Assembly (NCBI GenBank): GCA_036426205.1
Contig: CM071573.1
Coordinates: 73,934,918-73,998,917, forward strand
Length of the DNA: 64,000 nucleotides
Source of the DNA: Ascaphus truei
Lineage: Eukaryota > Chordata > Amphibia > Anura > Ascaphidae
Reading direction: 5' to 3'
Shown: positions 22,074-32,239 of the stretch, piece by piece
Layout of the letters: each line of letters opens with the position of its first letter
How positions within the stretch are numbered: the first letter of the stretch is position 1
The notes under the pieces: model-generated
What the model saw: only the letters and a program-made list of their open reading frames with translations
The model's database searches: none
What the model was told of the DNA's origin: nothing
Position numbers and translations under genes: made by a program

Positions 22074-22267
22074 CCATAATACTGAGTTACGTTATGGTGA
22101 GTAAAAAAAGTGACAAAAACCCTCCACAGGAAAGCAAATATGCAAATATAGCTGTATGCTCATCTGCATGTCTTAGGCAGATCTGAAACCCCGCCTTTCC
22201 CCATTATCACCCAGCATACAGCACTTCCACTGCAGCAAGGGATTCTGGGAAATGACATGCAAATGAG
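22074..22267 (+). repeat. U unit of the ribozyme-bearing repeat, truncated
   Basis: It begins ACCATAATACTGAGTTACG and stops at GACATGCAAATGAG. It is co-oriented with the unit at 21729, so the two make a tandem pair separated by microsatellite. Confidence 0.8.
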
Positions 22268-22276
22268 ATATATATA

Positions 22277-22866
22277 TAGAAAGACAAAAAAAGAAAGCGC
22301 CCGATCCTAGTGTAATATGAAACAAAACATTTAATAACCAGACCGAAATTCAAAAGATGTAAACTCACAAACAAATGTGAATAAAAAGCATGTAATGAGT
22401 ATACTCATTCGCCAACTGTGGGATGGACCTGCTCTGCTCACACGCCAACACGCTCTTCAATGGAGTCCCAGACTGTCTCAGCTGCCGACCAGCAGGGCTT
22501 TCACAGGGTGCCATGATCTCTCACGATGTAACCCGGATGCAGATCTCTCCACACATCACATCCGGATGGGAGAACCAGTCGCATGACCCAGCAGTGGAAT
22601 AAAGTTTTTGCGTCTTGGTTCTACCAAATGGTGTTGAAATTCGGCAATGTCTCAGCAGTGTCCCAACGTCCCAGCAGCAAACGAGTATGGAATAAAATAG
22701 CCAATAGCTCACACTAAACTTCCCTATGCGTTTCTTCACACAAAGGGTGATTTCATCAGGGGATATGCGGTTACCTACGTCATAGCTATTTATATGTGTC
22801 TGGTTATTAAATGTTTTGTTTCATATTACACTAGGATCGGGTGCTTTCTTTTTTTGTCTTTCTGTA
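22277..22866 (-). mobile_element. Non-autonomous Penelope-like element with inverted ends
   Basis: The left end (AGAAAGACAAAAAAAG then GCGCCCGATCCTAGTG) is the reverse complement of the right end (CACTAGGATCGGGTGC then TTTTTTTGTCTTTCT), with about 60 bp paired. Internally on the minus strand is a hammerhead-type motif. The A-rich start followed by GCGC resembles the ends of the PLE units at 54.6, 55.3 and 60.7 kb. No protein is encoded. Confidence 0.55.
22720..22766 (-). ncRNA. hammerhead ribozyme-like motif
   Basis: Minus strand: CCC, CTGATGA (22759-22753), AA-TCAC-CCTTTGT-GTGA-A as stem II, GAAA (22734-22731), CGCATA, then GGG, which can pair with the leading CCC. Core bases are intact. 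The expected ACGCGT stem III is changed to ACGCAT and stem I is short, so activity is uncertain. Confidence 0.5.
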
Positions 22867-23270
22867 GATTCACTGGGAGGTTGTTGGTTCCTTGCAGAGA
22901 GCAGCCGGTATCCAGAGTTTGCATTTTCTATTTTTTATATTTTATTTTTTATTCTATCTTCATTTTTATTTTTATTTTTTACACAGGACATTTTTTTTCT
23001 TTTCCTTTTTTCATTGAAGACAAACTATCCACTCATTATATATTGGCACTATACCCACAAGGATTTTAATAACAGTCATAGCTCACACTAATATAGGCTA
23101 TCATTACAGTTGTGTATATTTGTATTATTTATATATTCATAAATTGATAGATATTTATACCTCTGACATCTTAATATTCATGTATGTATATATTTATATA
23201 ATCAATTAATTATCTGAATATCATTTGGTGTGGAGAGAGATATCATCTGAGGGGCGCAGTTTTTTCTTTG

Positions 23271-23314
<44 letters not shown>

Positions 23315-23450
23315 CACTATAGTATATATATTTATTTTACCATACATTTCTATACCGAAATTCATTTTACCCTGTGGTCTTTGTTATTTTCTCCATTTTA
23401 GTGTGTGTGTGTGTGTGTTTTCTCTTTCCACAGGCCAAACGCCTTGACCG
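22867..23450. other. T-rich and TA/TG simple-sequence DNA
   Basis: T-rich stretches occur at 22920-22995, a TA tract at about 23272-23312 and TG repeats at about 23401-23418. No gene is seen. Confidence 0.6.
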
Positions 23451-23504
23451 ATTCTGATGAAATGTTGGTAGTATTTTTACCCCTGGCCACTTCTACTAGA
23501 AGGT

Positions 23505-23672
23505 ACATTTTAGGGTGGGTGATTCGTTTTAGGGTAGGGGTTTAACTTTAGGAGTTTTTGTGGTTAGGATATGGTCTTAGGGTGAAGATGTTTAGGTAAG
23601 GGGTAAGGTTTTTAGTGTAGGGGTAGTGTTAGGATTAGGTGGTTTTAGGGTAAGGGCTAAGGTTAGTGACTT
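23505..23672. repeat. Degenerate TTAGGG-like repeat tract
   Basis: Multiple imperfect TTTTAGGG, TTTAGG and GGTTAGGA words occur on the plus strand, all in the same orientation, over about 165 bp. This may be a decayed minisatellite and is not a canonical telomere array. Confidence 0.5.
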
Positions 23673-24804
23673 ACCATAGCGGCGAAGTGGCCAGCAGCTG
23701 AGTGACCAGGCGGCGAGGTGAGCAGCAGCTACATGCAGGCGGTCATTTGGTAGCAGCAAAATAGCCGCGATCAATTGTCCTAGACCGTAACCAGCCCAGT
23801 AATCCCTTCCACCCATTAATGCTTTTTTATCCAGCACAAATGAGTGAGGGGAGCGCTTATCTGTGTTTTTAATGATTTTTTACTATTAAACAGTATTATG
23901 CGCTCTGTCTTTTCTTTAGTTTATATTTCTTCTATTTAGTGAGGATTGGAATACCTCCGCTTGAGAGCTGCATATGAACCTGACAGAGAGGCTCATTTAT
24001 AGTCTCGTAAAATAGCACACAATAGTGTGAGAATTATATTGCCCAGAAAATACCTTTTGAACTGAAGTTTGAGAATACAGACAATTTGATGCCATAATCC
24101 ACAAATTTATGGCATTTCAAATTTAGTTTTGCCTGTGTTTCATTCCGAGTTACGAATTTTTATCCTGTATGAACTTTTAATGTGTCAATCAATTTTTCTA
24201 AAGAGAACAAAATGGGGAAAGAATCCAAAAAAAAAAAAACAAAGGCACTCATGTAGCTAAGAGAATACGGGAATTGCGTGCATGAGAATCATCAGAAGAA
24301 GCTTATTTAGGACAACAAAGTAATTCTCAGAGAATGCAAAACAAGAGAACCTCGAAGGCGAGAGCTAGTCATCTTGTTCTCGGGAAGAAGCAAGGAAGAG
24401 AAAGAAGAGTGCTCATCAAAAACAAGCTCCAGAACAAACTCAAGAAAGAAGAGCAGCAAGTTTAGAAATGGCTACAGCAGCTCTCAGCAGATAAACACAT
24501 TCACAGGCTTTGTTAAGAAAGACGTAAAATGTAGAGCCAATGAAAACTGCTCATACCAATGAGTTGCTGAAACAAATGTAATACTTGCAAGAAATCTCCA
24601 GGACTTTACACTGCCGACAAGAATGGACCAAGGGACTGTTCAGGGTGAGCTTTTAAACCTCACAAGGATTGATAGCCAGGATCCATCCTGTTGTTTCCGT
24701 GTACCGGGTAAAAGGTCATCAATACAAATAAACACAGTACAGTGGAAACGTGATACATTTCAACAGCATGTTGACACTTTTTTGCTCATTCCTTGCCGAG
24801 TGCC
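23673..24804. other. Unassigned sequence with a purine-rich stretch
   Basis: A poly-A run lies at about 24227-24238. A purine-rich stretch at 24300-24460 can be read as a Ser/Lys-rich frame, without recognised identity or splice signals. Confidence 0.3.
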
Positions 24805-25660
24805 TTGGAGCAGAGGTGGCCAACCTTTTTTTTAGGCGGCCCAATAAATAGGCAAACATTTTTGGGGGGCCCTGTCCTCCCCATCGCTGCCATAAAGGGG
24901 CAGTAGAAGTGCAGCATCGGGGTCGACAGCAGTCTGTCTGGAGGGGGCAGGGCCACCAACAACTTTCCTGGGAACAAAAACTAGAGTTTCCACATGGGCC
25001 CATAGTACCAGCAGCCCTGTCTGCCCCCACCCCTCTTTATCTCATCTTCTTGGTCTCACTCCCACCTCTATTTCTCTCCCCCTCACTCATTGTCCCCTTC
25101 TCTCCTCCCCCTCTCTCTCTCTCACTTCCCTCCTCTCGTTCCCTCTCCCCCCATCTTCTCACTCCCTCTCCCTCTCCTCTCACTCACAAACCCCCTTTCT
25201 CAATCTCCCCCACACAATTCTCCCCTCACTCATAATTCCCCCCCTCACTTCACTCCCAATTCTTTCCCCCTCTACAATCCTCCCCATCACTCACAATCCT
25301 CCCCCCTCTCAATTCCCCCTTCCCCCACTCACAATGTTACCTTGGGGGGTGCAGTGGCCCACGTGATACTCCAGGATCAACCTGTTTTCACGTTGGCCAG
25401 CACCAGAAGTTGGAAATTGAGCCCAACTTCCACATCTGCCACGAGACCCCAGCTTCCCTCTGGTCCTGCTGTAGAACAGAGCTGTGGCCTCATGAAAGTT
25501 GGGCCCGACGTACGGCTTGTGCCGGCATGAGAAGGTGCTGATCCCTGGAGTATCACACGGGCCAATGCAAATGCCATCCCGCACCACCTTGGAGGCTCGT
25601 GCCACGGGTCATCGTTGTGTGATGAACTGCATCCAAGAATGACAGTATCCCTGATTTTAA
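24805..25660. other. Repeat-like start followed by CT-rich low-complexity DNA
   Basis: CAGAGGTGGCCAACC near 24811 resembles a hAT left terminus, but no partner is found. From about 25035 to 25340 the sequence is almost pure pyrimidine on the plus strand. The long Pro/Ser/Leu-rich frames there are compositional. The remainder is GC-rich and unassigned. Confidence 0.45.
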
Positions 25661-26184
25661 ATGTTTCCCTCGTTCGAATCACATAGAGCTTTATTGTAGC
25701 TCAATTAATTGAGTATAATTATTACTACAATGTTGACATAAAAATAAATGGCGGATGAAAAATTGTACTTAACTTATTGTGTTTTCCTGACGGATAGAGA
25801 ACGCGTTTCTGAATTTTTTGGAATGTTGAAAATATTGACTGTCATTTAGTTTCTCGATAAAAGTTTCTGATTGGGTTTTAGAACCCGACATTTGATGTTT
25901 CAGATAAAACAAAACACTGACCATGCCCAATAATAGAAGCAACGTTAACGCTCTCACCCCACAGCCAGTATAAAATACCACCCTGATGAAAGTGCCCTAA
26001 AATGGCTCTGATATGTTGGATACCTGTGGATATGGATTAAACCCCCATTTTCTCACCTACCTGTACTACCGTGTCTCCTTCCCTAGTCAATTGATTTTGG
26101 TGAAGTATCTATTTTATATACTATTTATGATGCATGCACTTGCTAATTGTGAGCTAATTGATTTGTATATATGTTGTGCTTTCT
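25661..26184. other. Unassigned sequence with PLE-like remnant
   Basis: CCCTGATGAAAGTGCCC at about 25981 followed by GGCTCTGATATG looks like a decayed hammerhead/PLE end in which GAAA is lost. No coding sequence is supported. Confidence 0.3.
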
Positions 26185-26270
26185 CGTTCCATATATATAT
26201 ATATACTGTATATATATATATATATATATATATACTATATATCTCAATCTATAGCTCTATATAGATCCTC
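26185..26270. repeat. (TA)n microsatellite
   Basis: Interrupted TATA tracts. Confidence 0.9.
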
Positions 26271-26379
26271 TATAATACGATGTTGTGGTACTCCTGTGTG
26301 TGTGTTGTGGCTAGTGGTGTGGCATACAGTATAAATATATACTGCATACACACCTTACCCTCTCCTTGTCCCAGCTCCA

Positions 26380-26587
26380 ACTGGCGTGCTCCTCAGCGCG
26401 CCAAATGTATCAATCCGGCTGCTCCGTAATCTCTGCTGCCCTATCGGTTGTCTGGCTGCATGTGATCTATCAGCCCCGGTGCATGATGGGAGTTGTAGTC
26501 CCCGCAGAGCCTATTCTGTATTGGCCGCCTCTAGGAGGTCCTCTGCTCATGTGCGATCTCACACTGCGCATGCGCGAGCGTAGCAAC
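26380..26587 (+). promoter_or_regulatory. CpG-rich promoter with ZNF143, NRF1 and YY1-type sites
   Basis: Within about 200 bp lie GCATGATGGGAGTTGTAGTC (26481-26500), a good inverted match to the ZNF143/THAP11 ACTACAAYTCCCAGCATGC element. TGCGCATGCGCG at 26565-26576 is a perfect NRF1 palindrome, and AACATGGCGGC at 26585-26595 is the YY1-type motif often found at the start codon of housekeeping genes. There is no TATA box near the expected position. This combination is typical of vertebrate CpG-island promoters of constitutively expressed genes. Confidence 0.6.
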
Positions 26588-26710
26588 ATGGCGGCGCCCT
26601 GCAAAGGGAGCCACCGACGACTCTGTCACTTCTCTGACCGCAGCTCCCTCTCCCCGCACCCCGCCGGCACCCGTCCCGGCCTCCGCTACCACACACAGAC
26701 CCGCCGGGAG
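26588..26710 (+). CDS. First coding exon of an unidentified host gene
   Basis: ATG at 26588 lies in an AACATGGCGGC context and opens exactly 41 codons up to a consensus donor GAG|GTAAGG at 26710/26711, phase 0. The peptide starts MAAPCKGSHRRLCHF and ends YHTQTRRE. It has about seven arginines, one lysine and only one acidic residue before the final Glu, which would suit a mitochondrial targeting presequence (inference). The gene is not recognised. The rest would lie downstream on the plus strand, and everything to the right may be intron 1. An LTR or MITE mimic of a promoter is the main alternative. Confidence 0.5.
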
Positions 26711-27282
26711 GTAAGGAGACTGAAGGGGACCCAGGGGGACCTGGCCACATATGTGCACATATATTAGTTCTGAATTATCACCAGCCTTAGCATTACACAT
26801 TTGTCTGAATGGTTTTACAAGGCGGCAGAGTAAAATGCAATTAGGAAATCACTAATCGTTTTTCCAGTAAAACAAAATAGGTTAACATGTTAAAATTGCC
26901 TCTAATGATCTTCTAAATAAAGCACTACGTACACAGGGCTAGCTGTTAAGCAAAATGCACACACTTATTGCAGGGCAGCCATGATTAAAACATAAGGTTA
27001 AGATCACTTATTTTTCATTGGTATGATTAATGGCATGAACCCTTTATAGTGACATTGCAGCAGTGCTGAGAAATGATGCAATTACTCTTTTTGAATAGAA
27101 AAGTAAAATACTTGGTAGCTAAGGGCATCCTGTACACTTTAATGGTTAACTAGGGCTTTTTCTTGCAAACTGTATCACGCTGGATTTTAAATATAGATTT
27201 TAATAGTGACAAACATATATAACACAGATTTCTGTAGCACGGTTGCAAAATGCGCAATCCTGTTTATTTCTCTTCATGCACA
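26711..27282 (+). other. Probable intron 1 start, no other feature
   Basis: GTAAGG donor followed by AT-rich sequence without repeats or exons that I recognise. Confidence 0.4.
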
Positions 27283-27382
27283 GATTCATCAAGCAGCGGC
27301 TTGGGATAGCGCACCTGATCCGGTGTTAATTCCCATTGATTTGAATAGGTGTTAACGTCGGATCAGCGTTGATGAACCTGCC
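27283..27382. repeat. Short palindromic MITE with TTCATCAA termini
   Basis: AGATTCATCAAGC at the left is mirrored by CGTTGATGAACCTG at the right. The interior also pairs (GATCCGGTGTTAA/GTTAACGTCGGATC). Confidence 0.6.
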
Positions 27383-27485
27383 ACCATGAGACTCATTCAT
27401 TCGCCTTTTACCTTCTCCTCCTTCCTATGTTTTGTTGGTGAGAGAGAATGAGGTCGCAGTTGGACATGTGAATCGAGTTCTAGAA

Positions 27486-27653
27486 GAGGGGTGCGCAACT
27501 CCAGTCCTCAAGGACCACTACAGAGGTCAGGTTTTCAGGATATCCCAGCTTCAGCACAGGTGGCTCTGTCGAAGACTGACCTGTGATGAAGCAGGGATAT
27601 CCTGAAAGCCTGACCTGTTGGTGTCCCTTGAGGACTGGAGTTGGCCGCCCCTG
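27486..27653. repeat. hAT-type hairpin MITE, complete copy
   Basis: GAGGGGTGCGCAACTCCAG at the left and CTGGAGTTGGCCGCCCCTG at the right bracket mirrored arms. Flanks TTCTAGAA and TTCAAGGA match at six of eight positions, consistent with a decayed hAT target duplication. Confidence 0.75.
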
Positions 27654-28192
27654 TTCAAGGAACTAGGGATATTAAAAAAACTTTCCAAATTATCAAAAAA
27701 AAATTGGGCAAAATCCAAAATAAAAGACAGAATTATTTAGTTTAACATTGTGTGGGGGAAAGGAGGTGGTTTTAGTGTTTGCCATTTTATTTTCAAAATA
27801 TATTGAATAAATCACCTTGAATACATTTTCAAAGGCCTTTTAGCCTTTATGTTATCAGGTGACTTTACAACAACACTTAAAATACTTATGTTTGTGACTG
27901 CAGTTAAAGAGAATGTATGTGTTTTAGCAAGATCTTGCTGTCACCCTAAATACTGAAGGGTGACAAACCACTTCTAAAGTACCTGTACAATCCAGGTATT
28001 TTGGCCTTATAAACCATGAGGTTTGTCACTTATTTTTTAGAAGCTGTTTGCCATAGAGAATTGTTTTTTTTCTTCCATTTCTTTCTGCTATTTCTGATCA
28101 TGTTTGGCAATGAGAAATTTGGAGCTACTAGAGTAGGCCCTCTCCTGATCCTTTCTAATCATGATTGAAACCAGTTATACAATACATTCGTT
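27654..28192. other. Unassigned AT-rich sequence
   Basis: Non-coding in appearance. Short A and T runs only. Confidence 0.4.
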
Positions 28193-28488
28193 CAGGGGTG
28201 CGCAAACTGGGGGGCGCAAGATTTTTTTGGGGGGGGCGTGGCGATTGCATAGACCCCGCGCCCTTCCCAAAGGCATTTAAATAATAAAAAAGAGGCCTCT
28301 GTAACTTCCCATACAGTGATTATTGGCTTGGGCGATGCATCACCATCGGCATCAAATGATGCCGCGGGGTCATGTGATGTCACTTGACCATGCAACGTCA
28401 TTTGACATTTCAGACTAGGTAAGGGGGGGCGCAAGCAGTGGGGGAGAGCAGGCAGGGGGGCGCAGAGCAAAAAGTTTGCGCACCCCTG
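28193..28488. mobile_element. hAT-superfamily MITE with 16-bp perfect termini
   Basis: CAGGGGTGCGCAAACT at the start is the exact reverse complement of AGTTTGCGCACCCCTG at the end. The flanks CATTCGTT and CTTTCATT agree at six of eight bases. The CAGGGGTxxxCAA start is the Charlie-type hAT consensus. The interior is GC-rich and has no transposase. Length is 296 bp. Confidence 0.75.
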
Positions 28489-28552
28489 CTTTCATTTATT
28501 GAACTGTTTTTATCAAATACTTTTGACAGTTTAATATAACTCTTTATTAGGG

Positions 28553-28745
28553 AGAGGGAGTGGCTCAGCGAGTAACGACTACTGACTGGCACTGAGTTTA
28601 AAGCAAGGAAGCCTGGTTCAATTCCTGGTGTTGGCTCCTTGTGACCTTAGGCAAGTCACTTTATCTCCCTGTGCCTCAGGCACCAAAAACATAGATTGTA
28701 AGCTCCACGGGGCAGGGACCTTTTCCTGCAAAATGACTCTGTAAA
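28553..28745 (+). mobile_element. tRNA-derived MIR-like SINE
   Basis: The head has an A box TGGCTCAGCGAG (28561) and a B box GGTTCAATTCC (28615-28625), the RNA polymerase III internal promoter. It is followed by a CORE/MIR-like body (CTTGTGACCTTAGGCAAGTCA, then TCCCTGTGCCTCAG) and a tail with ATTGTAAGCTCCACGGGGCAG. Two further copies lie on the minus strand at 28.8-29.0 and 32.24-32.46 kb. Confidence 0.7.
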
Positions 28746-28796
28746 ATGTTGCGTACAACTAGCAGCGTTATGCAAGAACATGCTATTCTTATTTAT

Positions 28797-29000
28797 TTCA
28801 TATAGCTCTTTTCTCCCAATGGAACTCAAAGCGCCTCACAATTACAGTATACTGTAGCGCATGGTACGCAGCACGTGGGGATTGCTACAGACACAGTCTC
28901 TACCCAGATAAGCTTACAATCTATCTTTTTTAGTGCCTGAGGCACAAGGAGATAAAGTGACTCGCCCAAGGTCACAAGGAGCTGACACCAGGAATTGGAC
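28797..29000 (-). mobile_element. tRNA-derived MIR-like SINE, body and tail
   Basis: Minus-strand copy with GTGACCTTGGGCGAGTCAC and GTGCCTCAGGCAC, then AGATTGTAAGCTTATC. The tRNA head is not intact at the 3' flank. It is arranged tail-to-tail with the copy at 28553. Confidence 0.65.
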
Positions 29001-29600
29001 TGAGCCAATCCTTCTCCATAGTTGTCTTCATCCATGGTGAATGATTCTGCCTGGAAGAAACTAAGAACAGTGACACTGGAAAATAAGTGTGTGCATTAGG
29101 GAGAGAATGCATCACACAGCATTACTTAGCAGCATATTGTGCACAAAAGTGCACTGCCATAATCAAATTAAACCAGCATTCAGAAATCCATCTCCTTTGT
29201 GGAACAGGCTGTGGAAACATGTTAGGTTTTGGAAATCAAACTTTCTTTCAATTGACATGTGCTAATTTTAGTTAAGTATTTCACAGTTCCAAGTTCTGGA
29301 AGTTGATTTCTTTATTTGACAAGTATTTTCTAATTAAACATTCTGAAAAGGCAAATAAAGCAGATTTTAAATTGTGCAATTTCCTGTGCACAGCATGAGC
29401 TACAAAAGACTAAAATCGCATAATGAAAATGAATAACATTGTTAATTATATACGGAAGTTGAAGTGCCTTTTTTTGGTTACATCTAAGCAACAATATTGA
29501 ATATTTTTGTCCAATAATCCAATCAAAATTAACACAGTTCCAGAAATAAAATAAAAGGCATTTCCTGTTCATTAAAGTAAATCTTTTTCAAACATCAGTT
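29001..29600. other. Unassigned sequence
   Basis: AT-rich, with no convincing exon, RNA or repeat end. Confidence 0.35.
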
Positions 29601-29689
29601 GTCCTTGTTCAGAAGAAGATAATGGGGAAGACTGTAAATGTGCAACATTGAGATATGTGCTGAGCTGAACCCGATGTTCCTTCCAACTC

Positions 29690-30145
29690 TCCAGCTAAGA
29701 CTATAACCGACCATAATCTCAAGGGCAACGTGAGTAAGGTGGTTGCCATGTGCCCCACGCCTTCAGGGGCCCCCGCGCTCTTTCCTCTTCCTCCTCCTGT
29801 CGATACCAGGATCCAACTTCTGCCCGACATGAGAGGGAAGAGTGGGAAGTCCCTGGGCCGGTGCAGGTCCGCTGCTTACCCCAAGGTAGGTGCGTGTGTG
29901 TGTTATGTTTGTGTTATGTGTGTGAAGGGTGGGTCTTACCTTCTCTGGAGTGGCGGCAGCACCCCCTCCTCCTGCAGCATCGCGTTGTCATGGCGACCTG
30001 ACGTCATGATAACGCATTGCCATGACAACGCAACGCCACATACCGCCGTGACGTAATGATGCCGCGACGCTGCCAGAGGAGGGGTGACACTGGCTGGAGG
30101 GGGACTGCTGCTAGCGGGCCGCATTGGGCCCCGCAAGAGGTAAGG
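29690..30145. repeat. GC-rich repeat unit with internal hairpin
   Basis: CpG-rich sequence contains the mirrored GCGTTGTCATGGCGAC / TGCCATGACAACGC hairpin near 29980-30030 and GACGTCATGA repeats. Style and composition resemble other MITE interiors here. The overlapping frames on both strands are not supported as genes. Confidence 0.4.
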
Positions 30146-30149
30146 CCGG

Positions 30150-30331
30150 CCCTGCTCAAGGACCACCAACAGGTCAGGTTTTCAGGATATTCCTGCTTCC
30201 GCACAGGTGACTCAGTCTTCGACTTCGATTGAGCCACTGATTGAGCCACCTGTGCTGAAGCAGGGATGTCCTGAAAACCTGACCTGTTGGTGGGCCTTGA
30301 GGACTGGAGTTGAGTACCCCTGGGTTAACCC
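30150..30331. repeat. hAT-type hairpin MITE
   Basis: The arms AACAGGTCAGGTTTTCAGGA and TCCTGAAAACCTGACCTGTT are mirror images. The right end TTGAGTACCCCTG is intact and the left end is truncated, joined to the preceding GC-rich repeat. Confidence 0.75.
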
Positions 30332-31365
30332 TTAGTAGTCAGCTAGCCATGGGTCATGTGACATCACCGTAATGCCAGCTGTTGGCCATTGTTTTTGCAT
30401 TATCATTATCTTAGTGACTGCAGTGTTAGTCTGCCCTTGTGCAGACTGGAGATATCACACAATCATATGGTTACTGATGGGGTCCACATATTGAACCAGC
30501 TTCTACCAAGAAGTAAATGAGCTACTGTAGGTATATTATATCCTGAGTCCTGACCTCCATCTGTTTTATGTGGGTACCTGCAGATTTTCACATTTTTTTT
30601 AATGGAGTTTCTGCTTATAAATGCTGAATCTTTGATACTCCCCACCAAGTACGTTCTGCTATTAAAAGTTACAAAATATTAATTAAAATGTGTTCTGCCC
30701 ACAGGAATTAAAAAATACACCTAGTTACTTAACCCTTTCAATGCAATATGTGCTATGGAACCAAGGTAATAAATGAATATATCTTTTTTCACCCAGTTGA
30801 GCCACTGAGGGGCTGATTCAGTATGCTCAGAAGCGGGGCCGCTGGCCAAAAACTGTCATTGACCTGATTCTGCTTTGGAGTCAGCCCCTAAGCAGAATCT
30901 CATCCCTCCCAGGTGAGGGGAGAGAATGACTATGTGTAACACTGAGAAATGTAATTAGCTGACTGCAATGAATGTTAGATGATCAATGATAGAACATAGC
31001 TGTTCCATCGATGTACAATGGAAACTTTTAAATAAATCATGCACATACAATTCAATGCACAATTTGTATTCTATATTATTCATCTATATACATTTCATTT
31101 TATTAGTACTTTTTAATGTTCATAGCTTTTTGGCAGGTGTTTAGAATGCATAAAACATAATATGTACACCATACTGTTACTGTCTATACTAGAAATTACT
31201 TTTATGTCAGTCCATAAATGAGAGCTATTAATAAAAAAAAAGGTTTTACCCCCAAACGATTGAGTTTTTAGGGATAGGGACCACACCTTTTTCTCAGCCC
31301 CACACTAAACATATTTCCGTGTAGACTTTGTCCAAAAAAGAAAACACTTCTTTAGCACAAACAAA
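30332..31365. other. Unassigned sequence with a small palindromic MITE
   Basis: At about 30807-30890 AGGGGCTGATTC and GAGTCAGCCCCT form inverted ends of an approximately 80-bp element. The rest is AT-rich without features. Confidence 0.4.
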
Positions 31366-31369
31366 ACCC

Positions 31370-31670
31370 CAGAGGTTCCCCTTCTATGGGTGACACACAA
31401 GGCAGTCATGAGGGGCTGCTTGATTGGAATTGCAACTTCTAGGAAAAGATTAAGGCATGGAAAAAAAACTTCCCTATCGAATCAACTCTCTCAGCTAGAA
31501 ATAGCCCACAAGCAATCCCATTCCCCCCAGCTCCTATCAGAGATTATTCAGGTCATGGGTAAACTAAATATATGCCTGAGTGATGCCACTGAAAGGGCCA
31601 TGAGATGGATGAATCAGAAATACTTTTAAAAAGGTAATAAATCAGATAGTATGTTGGCTAACAAACTCAA
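31370..31670 (+). pseudogene. L1-type LINE ORF2 linker fragment
   Basis: Translation from 31390 runs DTHKAVMRG-like (THKAVMRGCLIG), then LSNQLSQLEIAHKQS, then ATERAMRWMNQKYF, then KGNKSDSMLANKLNN. This follows the L1 ORF2 pattern between endonuclease and RT (WDxxKAxxRG, KxLxxLExxHK, ExxALRWxxQKxYExGNKxGxxLAxxLK). The frame has a stop at 31627 within the tract, so it is a dead, short fragment. RT motifs are not present downstream. Confidence 0.7.
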
Positions 31671-31834
31671 TAACTAGAAATGGATGGACCCGTCTGAATG
31701 CTGGTTTTACCTAAATATGATCCGCACAACAAAATCCATCTGTGGGACGGGAGGAGGAGTAGTTCTTCAATTTAATAGTGTCTCCAGTTGTGTGTGTATG
31801 TGTATATGTACAGACTAGACCACGAGTATTCTAA

Positions 31835-32085
31835 AGCTTGCCTTAAACTAGCCCGGTTACATTCTGGGTATGTGCTGGGTGTAACCTGGCTAGTTTAAGG
31901 CAAGTTTAAGGCATTTCTGTATTGACTAATGACCCATAGGATTAACACAGCAGGGGTCCCTGGCAGTCCCATTCAGTTTGAATAGGACTGTCAGGGACCC
32001 CCGCTGTAAATCTGATGGGCCATTAATCAATGCAGAAATGTTGTGTCTAGTTTAAGGCAAGTATCCAGAATGTACCTGGGTCTTT
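31835..32085. repeat. Two-tier palindromic MITE
   Basis: CTTGCCTTAAACTAGCC is mirrored by GGCTAGTTTAAGGCAAG nearby (31838-31905). A second palindrome follows: GCATTTCTG...AGGGGTCCCTGGCAGTCC and GGACTGTCAGGGACCCC...CAGAAATG. A third CTAGTTTAAGGCAAG ends it. Confidence 0.65.
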
Positions 32086-32114
32086 TTGGCAATTGCCACT
32101 GGTTTGTGTTAGAA

Positions 32115-32172
32115 TAACCATGGTCACTACAGTATGTATGTATATATGTATGTATGTATGTATCTATGTTCA
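32115..32172. repeat. (TATG)n microsatellite
   Basis: GTATGTATGTATATATG tetramer array. Confidence 0.9.
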
Positions 32173-32239
32173 AACAACTTAGGGATAGATGCCTGTGCTG
32201 AAAAAGGAGTGCACCAGAGGTACCCTGGGAGATATGCAA

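Noticed and set aside
25090..25530. 146-codon Pro/Ser-rich forward frame
   Set aside because: Lies mostly in CT-rich low-complexity DNA and has no recognisable domain.
25769..25979. Minus-strand 70-codon frame with a hydrophobic stretch resembling a type II Golgi enzyme N-terminus
   Set aside because: The start is GTG, not ATG, there is no good donor after it, and it abuts a PLE-like remnant. Not defensible as a gene.
25981..26020. CTGATGAAAG motif as a hammerhead
   Set aside because: The GAAA after stem II is changed to GATA and stem II does not pair.
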